Shown piece after piece: positions 33,714 to 43,301 of a DNA stretch of 64,000 nucleotides. A program made the translations under genes and the position numbers. Numbering within the stretch: position 1 is the first letter of the stretch; the number at the start of each line of letters is the position of its first letter. Where the stretch lies: the NCBI GenBank assembly GCA_964574215.1, contig CAZNLR010000013.1:1-64000 (forward strand), in the 5' to 3' direction. Source of the stretch: GCA-2725625 sp964574215. Its GTDB lineage: Bacteria > Pseudomonadota > Alphaproteobacteria > Rhodospirillales > UBA2165. The notes below the pieces were generated by a model. The model was not told the origin of the DNA. It did not search any database and saw only the letters and a program-made list of their open reading frames with translations.

Positions 33714-34265
33714 TTGACCGACATATTGGAAATTTTGTGCGGCGCCGAAAAAATATTTCGCCGATTCGCGCTCATTCCCGTTATAGTGCTATCCCTCGCT
33801 GCCTGCGAGGGTGCGACTGTCCCGGAAATGGAGACCTACGGCGATCAGACCGTCGATCCCACCAAAAGAGAAACCGTTTTCGGTGATAGCAAAGGTTTTG
33901 GACTGGGAGGCGATGATAAGCCCAAACAGGCACCGGCATCCGGAATCGGCGTGAACGCCTTTTTGTGGCGGGCGACATTGGATACTTTGTCGGTCTGGCC
34001 GATAACGTCTGCAGACCCGTTTGGGGGGGTGATAATTACCGATTGGTACGCCCCACCCCAGACTCCTACGGAACGATTTAAATTGAACGTTTTTATCCTT
34101 GACCGGGCGCTGCGGGCTGATGGTGTAAGGGTTTCCGTGTTCCGGCAAAAACTGGCAGCCAACAATCAGTGGGGAACAGCTCCCGTTCAGGCTGCAACGG
34201 CAACCAAGCTAGAAAATGCCATCCTGATGCGCGCCCGCCAGTTCCGCAGCCAAACTACCCAATAG
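33714..34265 (+). CDS. DUF3576 lipoprotein
   Basis: 183 residues if started at the TTG at 33714, which has GAGGAA six bases upstream; no in-frame ATG near the signal peptide fits. The leader ends in LSLAAC, a lipobox with the lipidated Cys31, so the product is a lipoprotein. The remainder (NAFLWRATLDTLSVWPITSADPFGGVIITDWY and FKLNVFILDRALRADGVRVSVFRQ) is the DUF3576 domain, found in alphaproteobacteria, often in front of leuS as here. Function unknown; an envelope role is likely. Confidence 0.82.
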   Translation: MTDILEILCGAEKIFRRFALIPVIVLSLAACEGATVPEMETYGDQTVDPTKRETVFGDSKGFGLGGDDKPKQAPASGIGVNAFLWRATLDTLSVWPITSADPFGGVIITDWYAPPQTPTERFKLNVFILDRALRADGVRVSVFRQKLAANNQWGTAPVQAATATKLENAILMRARQFRSQTTQ

Positions 34266-34395
34266 TCATTGGTACTCTCAGCGGTTCTGACAAGGTGTCG
34301 CTGTAACGCTTGCCTAAGTTTTCCAGAAAAAGTATGAAGCGCGGGTGATTGCCGGTGATTTATTGATCGGCTCAACAGGAGTTCAAAGACCCATT

Positions 34396-36960
34396 ATGGC
34401 CCGCTATAACTTCAAAGAGGTCGAATCCCGCTGGCAAAAAATTTGGCGGGATGAAAAAAGTTTCTCGGTATCAGAGGATCCCGACCGGCCTAAATACTAT
34501 GTACTCGAAATGTTTCCCTACCCGTCTGGACGCATCCACATGGGCCACGTCAGGAATTATACCCTTGGCGATTTGGTAGCTCGATACAAAAAAGCCAGAG
34601 GATATAATGTTCTGCACCCCATGGGCTGGGATGCGTTCGGTCTGCCGGCCGAAAATGCCGCCATCGCCAACAACGTTCCCCCAGCCAAATGGACCGAGCA
34701 AAATATTGCCACCATGCGAGATCAACTCAAGTCGATGGGATTGTCCTATGACTGGAACCGGGAAATCGCAACCTGCACACCGGATTATTTTAAGCACGAA
34801 CAAAAAATGTTCCTGGAATTTATCGAAGCGGGGTTGGCCTACCGTAAAGAATCCTGGGTCAACTGGGATCCGGAAGAGCAAACCGTTCTGGCAAATGAAC
34901 AGGTGATCGACGGCAGAGGATGGCGATCGGGTGCTCTAGTAGAGAAAAAAAAGCTGGCCCAGTGGTTTTTGAAAATTACCGAATATTCGAATGATCTACT
35001 GTCAGCCTTGAAGGAATTGGAACGATGGCCAGACCGGGTACGCCTGATGCAGGAAAACTGGATCGGCCGCTCCGAAGGCATGCGCGTCAGGTTTTCTCTG
35101 AAGGGCCAGGAGGATCATTTGGAGGTCTTTACCACAAGGGCAGACACATTGTTTGGCGCTTCCTTCTGCGCCGTTTCTGCCAACCACCCCTTGGCTGAAA
35201 AACTGGCTACTGAAAACGATTCTTTGGCTCAATTCGTAGCAGAGTGCAATCGTTTGGGCACCAGCGAAGCCGTAATAGAAAAAGCCGAAAAGCAGGGATT
35301 CGATTCCGGGTTAAGGGCCGTCCACCCGTTGGACGAGACCATTGAATTACCGGTTTACGTTGCCAATTTTGTTCTTATGGAATATGGCACCGGTGCCATT
35401 TTTGGGTGTCCCGCCCACGATCAAAGAGATTTGGAATTCGCTCGAAAGTATTCTCTATCGGTCACTCCGGTGGTTGCCCCAAAAGGAACAGATGCGGAGA
35501 GTTTCGAAATTGGCGAGGAGGCCTTCGTCGAAGATGGCCTTCATATCAATTCGGATTTCATGGACGGTATGACGGTTCCCGAGGCCAAAGAGGCGGTAGC
35601 CGATAAGTTGGAATCTTTGAAAGCCGGTGACCGGGAAATAAATTACCGTTTACGGGATTGGGGCGTTTCCCGTCAACGATATTGGGGATGCCCAATACCT
35701 GTAGTCAAATGCAATGGGTGCGGCACTGTTCCCGTACCTGAAGAGGACTTGCCGGTCACCCTTCCGGAGGACGTCTCTTTCGACAAACCGGGAAATCCGC
35801 TCGATCATCATCCAACTTGGAAATACGTTAAATGTCCAAATTGCGGAGGTGACGCGGAACGGGAAACCGATACATTCGATACTTTTTTCGAATCGTCCTG
35901 GTATTTTGCCAGATTTTGTTCTCCTCAATCTGACCAAGCCATGGACCGTAAGGCCGTCGATTACTGGATGCCGGTTGATCAATATATCGGCGGTATCGAA
36001 CACGCGGTTCTGCATTTGCTTTATTCACGATTTTTCACCAGGGCGATGCAGAAGTGCGGCTACCTGAACGTCTCGGAACCCTTTGCCGGTCTGATGACCC
36101 AAGGCATGGTTTGCCACGAAACCTATCAAGATAGTGGTGGAAATTGGTTGTTTCCGGACGATATTGACCATGGTTCGGACGGACAGGTGACACTGAAGAA
36201 AACCGGTGAAAAAGTCTCGGTGGGACGGTCAGAGAAAATGAGTAAATCCCGTCGCAACGTCGTCGATCCTGAAATCATCATCGAAGAATACGGTGCCGAT
36301 ACGGCACGCCTGTTTATGTTATCGGATAGCCCGCCCGACCGGGATCTCGACTGGACCGAGGCCGGAATTGAAGGTGCCTGGCGCTATATCAATAGATTGT
36401 GGCGCATGGTGTCTGAGCCCAAGATACCAGTCGGCGAGATCGGAGTTGCCGTACCTGTGGACTGCGATGAGAAGTTGGAAAAAATACGCCGGTCTATTCA
36501 TCAAACGATCCACGCTGTAGGTAATGATCTCGACCGTTTTCATTTTAACAAAGCCGTCGCCCGAATCCGTGAATTGACCAATGCGCTGGATGAAATGGAT
36601 CCCTCCGATAAGCTGGCATCCTCTTTTTATCGCTACGGCCTGGAGGTGGTTGTGCTATTGATTGCGCCTATGATGCCACATATTGCAGAGGAAATGTGGC
36701 GTTTTCTCGGCCATCAAGAATTAGTTGTCAATTCGTCGTGGCCTGAATTTGACGCCTCGCTCTTGCAAGAAGATAGCGTTACAATGGGTGTACAGGTAAA
36801 TGGTAAAATGCGAGGTACGGTTGAGTTACCCCGAGATTGCGATCAGGCGGAGGCAGAAAATTCTGCACTTGAATTGGGAACGGTGATTACGGCAATGGGC
36901 GGCAAGCCAGCCAAAAAAATTATTTATGTACCAAATCGGATTATCAATGTGGTTGTTTAG
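34396..36960 (+). CDS. leuS: leucyl-tRNA synthetase
   Basis: 854 residues from ATG 34396 (MARYNFKEVE). The HIGH motif is HMGH at 48-51, the editing domain has TRADTLFGA and YGTGAIFGCPAHDQRD with the tRNA-editing Asp, and the KMSKS loop is EKMSKSRRN. A cysteine set (CNGCG ... CPNCGG) gives a zinc finger. The enzyme charges tRNA-Leu in the cytoplasm. Its last codons overlap lptE by 14 bases. Confidence 0.97.
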   Translation: MARYNFKEVESRWQKIWRDEKSFSVSEDPDRPKYYVLEMFPYPSGRIHMGHVRNYTLGDLVARYKKARGYNVLHPMGWDAFGLPAENAAIANNVPPAKWTEQNIATMRDQLKSMGLSYDWNREIATCTPDYFKHEQKMFLEFIEAGLAYRKESWVNWDPEEQTVLANEQVIDGRGWRSGALVEKKKLAQWFLKITEYSNDLLSALKELERWPDRVRLMQENWIGRSEGMRVRFSLKGQEDHLEVFTTRADTLFGASFCAVSANHPLAEKLATENDSLAQFVAECNRLGTSEAVIEKAEKQGFDSGLRAVHPLDETIELPVYVANFVLMEYGTGAIFGCPAHDQRDLEFARKYSLSVTPVVAPKGTDAESFEIGEEAFVEDGLHINSDFMDGMTVPEAKEAVADKLESLKAGDREINYRLRDWGVSRQRYWGCPIPVVKCNGCGTVPVPEEDLPVTLPEDVSFDKPGNPLDHHPTWKYVKCPNCGGDAERETDTFDTFFESSWYFARFCSPQSDQAMDRKAVDYWMPVDQYIGGIEHAVLHLLYSRFFTRAMQKCGYLNVSEPFAGLMTQGMVCHETYQDSGGNWLFPDDIDHGSDGQVTLKKTGEKVSVGRSEKMSKSRRNVVDPEIIIEEYGADTARLFMLSDSPPDRDLDWTEAGIEGAWRYINRLWRMVSEPKIPVGEIGVAVPVDCDEKLEKIRRSIHQTIHAVGNDLDRFHFNKAVARIRELTNALDEMDPSDKLASSFYRYGLEVVVLLIAPMMPHIAEEMWRFLGHQELVVNSSWPEFDASLLQEDSVTMGVQVNGKMRGTVELPRDCDQAEAENSALELGTVITAMGGKPAKKIIYVPNRIINVVV

Positions 36961-37468
36961 AATTATTTGCGTGGTGGGCTTGGTTGTCGCGACGACCGGA
37001 TGTGGTTTCAAACCTATTTACGGTGGTAAATCCGGTGGTGCGCTGACCAGTGATTTAAGCTCCATCAACATTGCACCGATTAAGAACAGAACCGGTCAAT
37101 TGCTTAGAAACGCGCTGGAACAAAAAATTAATCCGCTGGGCACAAATCAAAAAAAGCTTTTTACTCTTTCTGTTATGATCAGCGAAAGCAAACAGGAGCT
37201 CGCCGTTAAGAAATCGGAAATCGCAACCAGGGCAAATCTTTTGTTAACGGCGAACTACAGTTTGTTTAGCCTCAAAAAGCGCGCGACCGTTACATCGGGA
37301 ACAAGCCAGGTGGTTGTCGGCTACAATATCCTGGCCCAGGATTTCGCTACGCTGATGGCGGAGAAGGACGCCCGTCAACGGGCGATAAAAGAACTGAGCA
37401 CCGATATCACCAATCGGTTGGCCGCTTATTTCCAGTTGGAACAAAGCAAGGCGGCTTCGGTGAGGTGA
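36947..37468 (+). CDS. lptE: LPS assembly lipoprotein LptE
   Basis: 173 residues from ATG 36947 inside the end of leuS. The leader is short and ends ATTGC, an atypical lipobox with Cys19, followed by GFKPIYGG, typical of LptE. The LptE domain plugs the LptD barrel that inserts lipopolysaccharide into the outer leaflet. The order leuS-lptE-holA is conserved in proteobacteria and supports the assignment more than the weak sequence similarity. Its stop overlaps the GTG start of holA. Confidence 0.88.
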   Translation: MWLFRIICVVGLVVATTGCGFKPIYGGKSGGALTSDLSSINIAPIKNRTGQLLRNALEQKINPLGTNQKKLFTLSVMISESKQELAVKKSEIATRANLLLTANYSLFSLKKRATVTSGTSQVVVGYNILAQDFATLMAEKDARQRAIKELSTDITNRLAAYFQLEQSKAASVR

Positions 37469-38484
37469 AGCTGTCCGCCGCAAAATCCGCCGCCTTTATC
37501 AGTAATCCAGATCAAGCTATCCGCGCTGTCCTTATATTCGGGGCCGACCGCGGATTGGTCCACGAAAGAGTTCGGGCTTTAGGGGAAACGGTCGTCGACG
37601 ATTTATCCGATCCGTTCCGGGTCAGCGAACTATCCGGTTCGGAGGTAAAATCGGACCCGGCCCGGCTGTTGGATGAAGCGTCCGCACAGTCTCTGACGGG
37701 AGGCCGGCGCCTGGTGTTGGTGCGGGTGGGGGGCGAGGATATTTCCGGTTCGTTGATATCCTTTTTGGACGATCCGGTCGGTGATTCCCTGATTGTTATC
37801 GAGGCAGGCGAGTTGACGCCAAAATCACCGGTCCGAAAACTGGTGGAAAAATCCGAGAATGCAGCAGCAATCCCTTGTTATAGTGATAATGATCGAGATC
37901 TTAGCGGCTTAATTAATTCAGTTCTACGGGACCGGGGAAAAAGAGTAACCAGAGATGGCCATGACTATTTGCTGGCTAATCTAGGTTCGGACCGGATGGT
38001 TTCCCGAAATGAGTTGGAAAAACTTGTTTTGTATTTGGGTGATCGGGAAGAGGCGACATTGGATGACGTTGTTTTGGCGGTTGGTGACAGCGGTATATTG
38101 TCGTTGGATGAGGTGATTTACGCCGTCGCCGACGGCAACAAAGTATCCTTGGAACAAAATTTAAACCGGGCCCTGATAGAGGGGACCTCACCCATCGCCA
38201 TTCTGAGAGCAGCGATTCGTCACTTTCAACGGCTTCATTTGGCGTCCGGACAAATGAACAAAGGTCAGTCCTCCTCTCAGGCGATGAAATCCCTGAGACC
38301 TCCGGTTATGTTTATGTTTACCGACCGTTTCAAGACGCAGCTGGACCGTTGGTCGGGCTCAAAAATCAACCGGGCGCTGGCGGTACTGACGGAGGCGGAA
38401 ATCGATTGTAAGTCGACCGGCTTACCGGCCGAGTCAATATGTAGCAGAGCCTTAATGAGTTTATCGCAGGCCGCGCGCCGTTAA
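37465..38484 (+). CDS. holA: DNA polymerase III delta subunit
   Basis: 339 residues starting at GTG 37465 within the lptE stop (GTGA). The sequence has the HolA pattern: VLIFGADRGLVHERVRAL, a Walker-A-like region without nucleotide binding, and late AILRAAIRHFQRLHLASGQM. The delta subunit opens the beta clamp within the clamp loader at the replication fork. It is the last gene of leuS-lptE-holA and converges on parB with only 14 bases between. Confidence 0.93.
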   Translation: MKLSAAKSAAFISNPDQAIRAVLIFGADRGLVHERVRALGETVVDDLSDPFRVSELSGSEVKSDPARLLDEASAQSLTGGRRLVLVRVGGEDISGSLISFLDDPVGDSLIVIEAGELTPKSPVRKLVEKSENAAAIPCYSDNDRDLSGLINSVLRDRGKRVTRDGHDYLLANLGSDRMVSRNELEKLVLYLGDREEATLDDVVLAVGDSGILSLDEVIYAVADGNKVSLEQNLNRALIEGTSPIAILRAAIRHFQRLHLASGQMNKGQSSSQAMKSLRPPVMFMFTDRFKTQLDRWSGSKINRALAVLTEAEIDCKSTGLPAESICSRALMSLSQAARR

Positions 38485-38498
38485 ATATTCAAGTTTGA

Positions 38499-39734
38499 TT
38501 ATTCTTGAGGTTCAGAATTTTTGTCGTTGAAGGGGTCACCCTCTTTCAAAGGCGTGTCCGCCACCAAGGCGTCAAGATCCTCGTCGGAAAGATTGAAATC
38601 TCCGCCTAAATCAATGGCTTCTCCCCCAACGTCGGTGCCGTCATCCATCGCCGCTCCCTGCTCCAACTGAGCGATAGCGTCATCGACATCTTCTGGAATA
38701 CCTGCCGAGATTACATCCGGCGCCACGTCGCTTTCCATGGACGCAAATTCTTGTTCGGCGATTTTATGAATGGCTTCATCGGGAGAAATATCGGCCATTT
38801 CCTCCAACGGATCTTCTGGTGGCGCCTCTGTGGTGCCAATATTGATCTGGCCACCATGGGCGCCATCCGTTAGGCGATGTAAAATATCGTCAAGCTGTTC
38901 CAGGGATTGATAGTTGATGACAAGTTTCCCGGAGTGACCCTTCGGCTCGATATCGATTTTTAATCCAAGCAGGGTCGAGAGGTCGTTTTCCAAAGCGATG
39001 GTATTGGCGTCTTTGTCCGACGCCGGTTTGGAAGCTGGTTTCGGTGCATCAACTTTACTGGCGAGCCTCTCGGTTTGACGAACATTCAGACCGCTTTTCA
39101 CCACTTTTTTCGCCAGTCCGATAGGATCCTCGGCATTCAAAAGCGCCCGAGCGTGCCCGGCGCTTAGATCGCCGTTGTCCAGCAGCACCTTGATGTCATC
39201 CGGTAGATTAAGGAGCCGCATGGTGTTGGCGAGATGGCTGCGGCTTTTGCCAATGATTTTCGCCAATTCATCCTGGGTATGGGAAAACTCTTCGATCAAC
39301 TGGCGGTATCCTTCCGCCTCTTCCAACGGTGACAGATTTTCCCGCTGCAAGTTTTCCACCAAGGCGATTTCCAGCGCTTCGACGTCGGTTAAATCGCGGA
39401 TTAAAATAGGCACATCGTGCAGCTGGGCCAGTTGGGCGGCGCGCCACCTTCGCTCACCGGCGATAATTTCATAGGCACCGTCGATATCCGGATGGTCACG
39501 TACGAGTATCGGCTGCAAAATTCCCAACTCCTGTATCGATCCTGCGAGTTCGGCGATCTCGGCTTCGTCGAATATTCGGCGCGGCTGATAGCGGCCGGGA
39601 TAGATATTTTCAATGGAAATCTTATCGGGAGAGGTCGGTTTTGAATCGGATGCCGGCTCGGCTACGTCATCGTCGCCGCCAAGTAACGCGCTTAATCCCT
39701 TGCCCAAATTTTTTCTTTTGCCGTCCTCCGTCAT
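38499..39734 (-). CDS. parB: chromosome partitioning protein ParB with acidic C-terminal tail
   Basis: 411 residues, clearly longer than the usual 280-310. The start is canonical (LGKGLSALLGG), the CTP-binding box is GERRWRA at 93-99, the helix-turn-helix KIIGKSRSHLANTMRLLNLP lies near 159-178, and the dimerisation domain ends at about residue 290 (QLDDILHRLTDG). Residues 291-411 are an additional acidic stretch rich in Asp and Glu (nucleotides 38499-38864) ending SEPQE. ParB loads on parS and slides as a clamp; three parS sites lie upstream. The start overlaps the parA stop by one base. Confidence 0.96.
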   Translation of the reverse strand: MTEDGKRKNLGKGLSALLGGDDDVAEPASDSKPTSPDKISIENIYPGRYQPRRIFDEAEIAELAGSIQELGILQPILVRDHPDIDGAYEIIAGERRWRAAQLAQLHDVPILIRDLTDVEALEIALVENLQRENLSPLEEAEGYRQLIEEFSHTQDELAKIIGKSRSHLANTMRLLNLPDDIKVLLDNGDLSAGHARALLNAEDPIGLAKKVVKSGLNVRQTERLASKVDAPKPASKPASDKDANTIALENDLSTLLGLKIDIEPKGHSGKLVINYQSLEQLDDILHRLTDGAHGGQINIGTTEAPPEDPLEEMADISPDEAIHKIAEQEFASMESDVAPDVISAGIPEDVDDAIAQLEQGAAMDDGTDVGGEAIDLGGDFNLSDEDLDALVADTPLKEGDPFNDKNSEPQE

Positions 39735-40543
39735 CAGGCAGCCAGGCTTTTTTCGCGTTTCAGAACTTCGCTGGCCAAATGAATATAGGCCTGCGAGCCG
39801 GCGCAGCCGGTGTCATACAATAAAACCGGCTTGCCATAGGACGGCGCTTCCGAGACTCGAACGTTGCGGGGAATAACCGTCTCGTAGACGATATCGCCAA
39901 AAAAATCCCTGACATCCGAAGCGACAGAATCTGACAGATTATTTCTTTTATCGAACATGGTCAGAACGATGCCCTGGATTTCCAGCTTGGGGTTGTAGTT
40001 CTTTTTGATCCGATCAATGGTACGCACCAAATGACTGACGCCCTCAAGAGCAAAAAACTCACATTGAAGCGGCACCAGTACCGCATCGGCGGCATTGAGC
40101 GCGTTGACGGTCAACAATCCCAGCGCCGGCGGACAGTCAATTAAAACGTAATCATAAGAATTAACGTGTCCTTTGAGAGCGTTTTTCAACCGATAGAGGC
40201 GATTCTCCACATCGACCAATTCGATTTCTGCGCCGGAAAGATCCACGCCGGAGGAGACAAGGGATAAACCGGGTATATCGGTGTCGGTGATGGCCTGATC
40301 CAAGGTCGCCTCACCGATCATAACATGGTATGCATTTATGCTCCGGTCTCTTTGATCGACGCCGAAGCCCGTGCTGGCATTTCCTTGGGGATCGAGATCG
40401 ATAACCAGGACTTTTTTACGAACCGCGGCGAGAGCCGTCGCCAGATTAATGGTGGTGGTGGTTTTTCCTACACCGCCCTTTTGATTGGCGATGGCAATAA
40501 GTCTGGGCTCTGTTTCGTTGTGATGGTTTTTAAGTGTGTCCAT
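39734..40543 (-). CDS. parA: chromosome partitioning ATPase ParA
   Basis: 269 residues. Walker A is KGGVGKTT at 22-29, followed by VLVIDLDPQGNASTG and the later DYVLIDCPPALG; these define the Soj/ParA family. The ATP-bound dimer covers the nucleoid and pulls ParB-parS complexes apart. It overlaps rsmG by 14 bases and parB by one, giving the operon mnmG?-rsmG-parA-parB that is common near alphaproteobacterial origins. Confidence 0.97.
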   Translation of the reverse strand: MDTLKNHHNETEPRLIAIANQKGGVGKTTTTINLATALAAVRKKVLVIDLDPQGNASTGFGVDQRDRSINAYHVMIGEATLDQAITDTDIPGLSLVSSGVDLSGAEIELVDVENRLYRLKNALKGHVNSYDYVLIDCPPALGLLTVNALNAADAVLVPLQCEFFALEGVSHLVRTIDRIKKNYNPKLEIQGIVLTMFDKRNNLSDSVASDVRDFFGDIVYETVIPRNVRVSEAPSYGKPVLLYDTGCAGSQAYIHLASEVLKREKSLAA

Positions 40544-41177
40544 TTAAAGGTTTGATCTTTGCTATTTCCAGGATAACGCTATCCGGATTGGATTGAGATT
40601 GATGTATTACGACGGATATATTCCACTTTTTTTGAGTTTCCGTCAATTCCTGTTCATAATCCCGCCCTTTGAGAAAAAAACATCGACCGTCCTTTGCCAA
40701 GAGAGATTCCGACCACGCGAGAAGAATATCCAAGGAAGCCAGGGCTCTAGCCGTTACAATATCGAATTCCGTCTTTACTTTGAGTTTTTCAATACGGTCA
40801 TTGATGACGGTTACGTCGGCCCCTGTCTGAAGGGCCACCTGCCGCAAAAAACTGCATTTTTTACCATTCGATTCGATAAGCGTCGGGTTAACCATACCCA
40901 TTATCGCCAACACCATACCAGGAAATCCGGCGCCACTTCCAAGGTCGACAAGGGCAGCTTCTTTATCCTTGATGAGATTATAGAGCTGGGCCGAATCCAA
41001 CATATGACGCCGCCAGGATTCTTGGATGGTCCCCCGGCCAACCAGATTTATATTCTGCTGCCATTTTTCGAGAATGCTTACGTAGAGTTTCAGGCGCCCC
41101 AGTGTTTCACGTGAAACATCCGTCGCGGCCATAAATTCTTCAGGACCAAATGGAGACTTACTGGAATCGTTAATCAT
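40530..41177 (-). CDS. rsmG: 16S rRNA m7G527 methyltransferase
   Basis: 215 residues. The GidB/RsmG pattern is clear: LGRLKLYVSILEKWQQNINLVGRGT, LVDLGSGAGFPGMVLAIMG (SAM motif I), and TARALASLDILLAWSESLLA. The enzyme methylates G527 of 16S rRNA. One parS site (41103-41118) lies inside its coding sequence and another between it and mnmG. Confidence 0.96.
   Translation of the reverse strand: MINDSSKSPFGPEEFMAATDVSRETLGRLKLYVSILEKWQQNINLVGRGTIQESWRRHMLDSAQLYNLIKDKEAALVDLGSGAGFPGMVLAIMGMVNPTLIESNGKKCSFLRQVALQTGADVTVINDRIEKLKVKTEFDIVTARALASLDILLAWSESLLAKDGRCFFLKGRDYEQELTETQKKWNISVVIHQSQSNPDSVILEIAKIKPLNGHT
41103..41118. promoter_or_regulatory. parS site 1 (within rsmG)
   Basis: TGTTTCACGTGAAACA, a perfect match to the conserved chromosomal parS palindrome bound by ParB. 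It lies inside the 5' part of rsmG. Confidence 0.96.
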
Positions 41178-41185
41178 CTTAGAAA

Positions 41186-41201
41186 TGTTTCACGTGAAAC
41201 A
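41186..41201. promoter_or_regulatory. parS site 2 (between mnmG and rsmG)
   Basis: TGTTTCACGTGAAACA, perfect, extended to an 18-bp palindrome (41185-41202). It lies in the 43-base gap between mnmG and rsmG, 83 bases from site 1. Confidence 0.97.
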
Positions 41202-41220
41202 TGCCGGGTGATTCCCACTG

Positions 41221-43116
41221 TCACGCGGCAGACTGGGAATTTCTACGGGCGGCGCGGCGCACGTAACCCAATAGGGCCGTCAACGCGGCAGGCGTTACAC
41301 CTGATATCCGTGCCGCTTGCCCCAATGTACCGGGCCGGGCCGATTTCAGTTTTAGTTTGATTTCCGTCGATAGACCGCCAATGAGATCGTAATCCAGATC
41401 CTCGGACAGCACCAATGATTCGTCGCCCCTAAAGGCCCGGATATCCGTTTCCTGTCTCTCCATATACCCGGCGTAGCGGCCGGCTATTTCCAATTGTTCA
41501 ATAACCGCCGCCGAGAAGTCAGCAAGTGCGGGCCAAATTGGGGTCAGATTTTTCATGGTGATATTCGGGTAGCCCAACAAATCGATGGCCGACCGACGAA
41601 CACCGTCTTGATTGATTTTGAATCCTTTTTGCATCAAGACGTTTGGCGTTTCCATAAGGGTCGAGGCCAATTGCATGGCGCGATCTATTTCATCTTTTTT
41701 GGCCGTAAATTTTTTCATCCGATGGGTCGATACGCAACCAACCTCAGCACCCAAGGACGTTAGTCTTTGATCGGCATTGTCGGCCCGTAATTGCAACCGA
41801 TATTCCGCCCGGGACGTAAACATGCGATAGGGTTCTCTGGTACCGACGGTGACGAGATCGTCAATCAACACGCCGATATAGGCATCGGCACGATCAGGGA
41901 TAAACGGCCCCTGACCGCCGGCGGCCCGGGCGGCATTAACGCCCGCCACCAGCCCTTGGGCGCCCGCCTCCTCATACCCTGTGGTGCCGTTGATCTGACC
42001 GGCAAAATACAAACCCGGGACGCGCCTGGTTTCCAAACTGGCGTTCAGCTCCCGGGGATCAACAAAATCGTATTCGATGGCGTAGCCCGGCTGCATCATC
42101 ACTGCCCTTTCCAGGCCAGGGATGGTCTTTATCAAATCCAGCTGAACGTCTTTGGGCAGGGACGTGGATATTCCGTTGGGATACACCGTATGATCATCCA
42201 GACCCTCGGGCTCCAGGAAAATTTGGTGATTTTCCCGGTCGGCAAACCGGACCACTTTGTCCTCGATAGACGGGCAATAACGGGGTCCGGTGCTATCGAT
42301 CTGACCGGAATACATCGGCGCCCGATCCAGGTTTGCACGTATGATATCGTGGGTCGCCGGCGTGGTACCGGTAATATGACAACCGATTTGTGGCGTTGTA
42401 ATTTTATCCGTCAAATAAGAAAACGGCACCGGTGGATTGTCGGCGGGCTGGTAATCCAGGCCTTCAGTATCGATGGTACGGCCGTCAATCCGGGGAGGCG
42501 TTCCGGTTTTTAAGCGGTCCAGGGCAAAACCCAGCCGCTTTAACGTGAAGGCCAAACCTACGGCTGGATATTCGCCGACTCGTCCGGCAGGTATTTTAAC
42601 CTCTCCCACATGAATCAGGCCCCGCAAAAAAGTGCCCGTGGTAATCACCACTTTCGGCGCCGTTATCTTTTCCCCATTGGCCAGTACGACGCCCCTCAAC
42701 GCGCCCTGAGCATCAAAGAGCAAGTCCTCCGCCCCAGCCGGCCTAATAGTCAAATTCTCTCTTTGTCGAAGTAACCCCAAAACAGCTTGGCGGTAAAGTT
42801 TACGGTCGGCCTGGGCGCGCGGCCCCCTTACCGCCGGTCCCTTACTTCGGTTTAGAATTCTGAACTGAATGCCGGCCCGGTCGATGGCCCGCCCCATGAC
42901 CCCGTCCAAGGCATCGATCTCTCTAACCAGCTGTCCTTTGGCCAAGCCCCCGATGGCGGGATTACAAGACATCTCGCCGATGGTTTCAATTTTATGGGTC
43001 AGCAACAACGTCCGGGCACCCACTCGAGCGGAGGTGTCGGCCGCCTCGCTACCCGCGTGACCGCCGCCGATAACGACAACGTCGTAATCCCACTTTATTT
43101 GGCTTTCATATGACAT
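41221..43116 (-). CDS. mnmG: tRNA uridine 5-carboxymethylaminomethyl modification enzyme MnmG
   Basis: 631 residues, full length. FAD binding: VVVIGGGHAGSEAA with GGGHAG at 18-23 region; further GidA signatures CNPAIGGLAKGQLVREIDALDG, GRVGEYPAVGLA and GQINGTTGYEEAGAQGLVAG. With MnmE it makes the cmnm5U34 modification of tRNA anticodons. The order mnmE, mnmG, rsmG, parA, parB is the classical origin-proximal cluster. Confidence 0.98.
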   Translation of the reverse strand: MSYESQIKWDYDVVVIGGGHAGSEAADTSARVGARTLLLTHKIETIGEMSCNPAIGGLAKGQLVREIDALDGVMGRAIDRAGIQFRILNRSKGPAVRGPRAQADRKLYRQAVLGLLRQRENLTIRPAGAEDLLFDAQGALRGVVLANGEKITAPKVVITTGTFLRGLIHVGEVKIPAGRVGEYPAVGLAFTLKRLGFALDRLKTGTPPRIDGRTIDTEGLDYQPADNPPVPFSYLTDKITTPQIGCHITGTTPATHDIIRANLDRAPMYSGQIDSTGPRYCPSIEDKVVRFADRENHQIFLEPEGLDDHTVYPNGISTSLPKDVQLDLIKTIPGLERAVMMQPGYAIEYDFVDPRELNASLETRRVPGLYFAGQINGTTGYEEAGAQGLVAGVNAARAAGGQGPFIPDRADAYIGVLIDDLVTVGTREPYRMFTSRAEYRLQLRADNADQRLTSLGAEVGCVSTHRMKKFTAKKDEIDRAMQLASTLMETPNVLMQKGFKINQDGVRRSAIDLLGYPNITMKNLTPIWPALADFSAAVIEQLEIAGRYAGYMERQETDIRAFRGDESLVLSEDLDYDLIGGLSTEIKLKLKSARPGTLGQAARISGVTPAALTALLGYVRRAARRNSQSAA

Positions 43117-43273
43117 GGCGCGGGAACTTAGGCGGGCATATCGGGCAAGTCAAATACAACTGCAAATTATATCTCTGTTCTTTAAAAAGATTTTCAATCG
43201 CTTTCAAAACGAAATCAACATTTTGTGGAGCTCAATTTAAAATATCAAAATATTGCTTGAATCGGGATACAAA

Positions 43274-43289
43274 TGTTTCACGTGAAACA
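43274..43289. promoter_or_regulatory. parS site 3 (between mnmE and mnmG)
   Basis: TGTTTCACGTGAAACA, perfect, extended to an 18-bp palindrome (43273-43290). It lies in the 185-base gap between mnmE and mnmG. All three sites are identical over 16 bases. Confidence 0.97.
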
Positions 43290-43301
43290 TTCCACCTCTG
43301 G

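Noticed and set aside
33512..33775. An 87-codon minus-strand frame before the DUF3576 gene
   Set aside because: It lies in very AT-rich DNA, overlaps the start of the lipoprotein gene and has no ribosome binding site.
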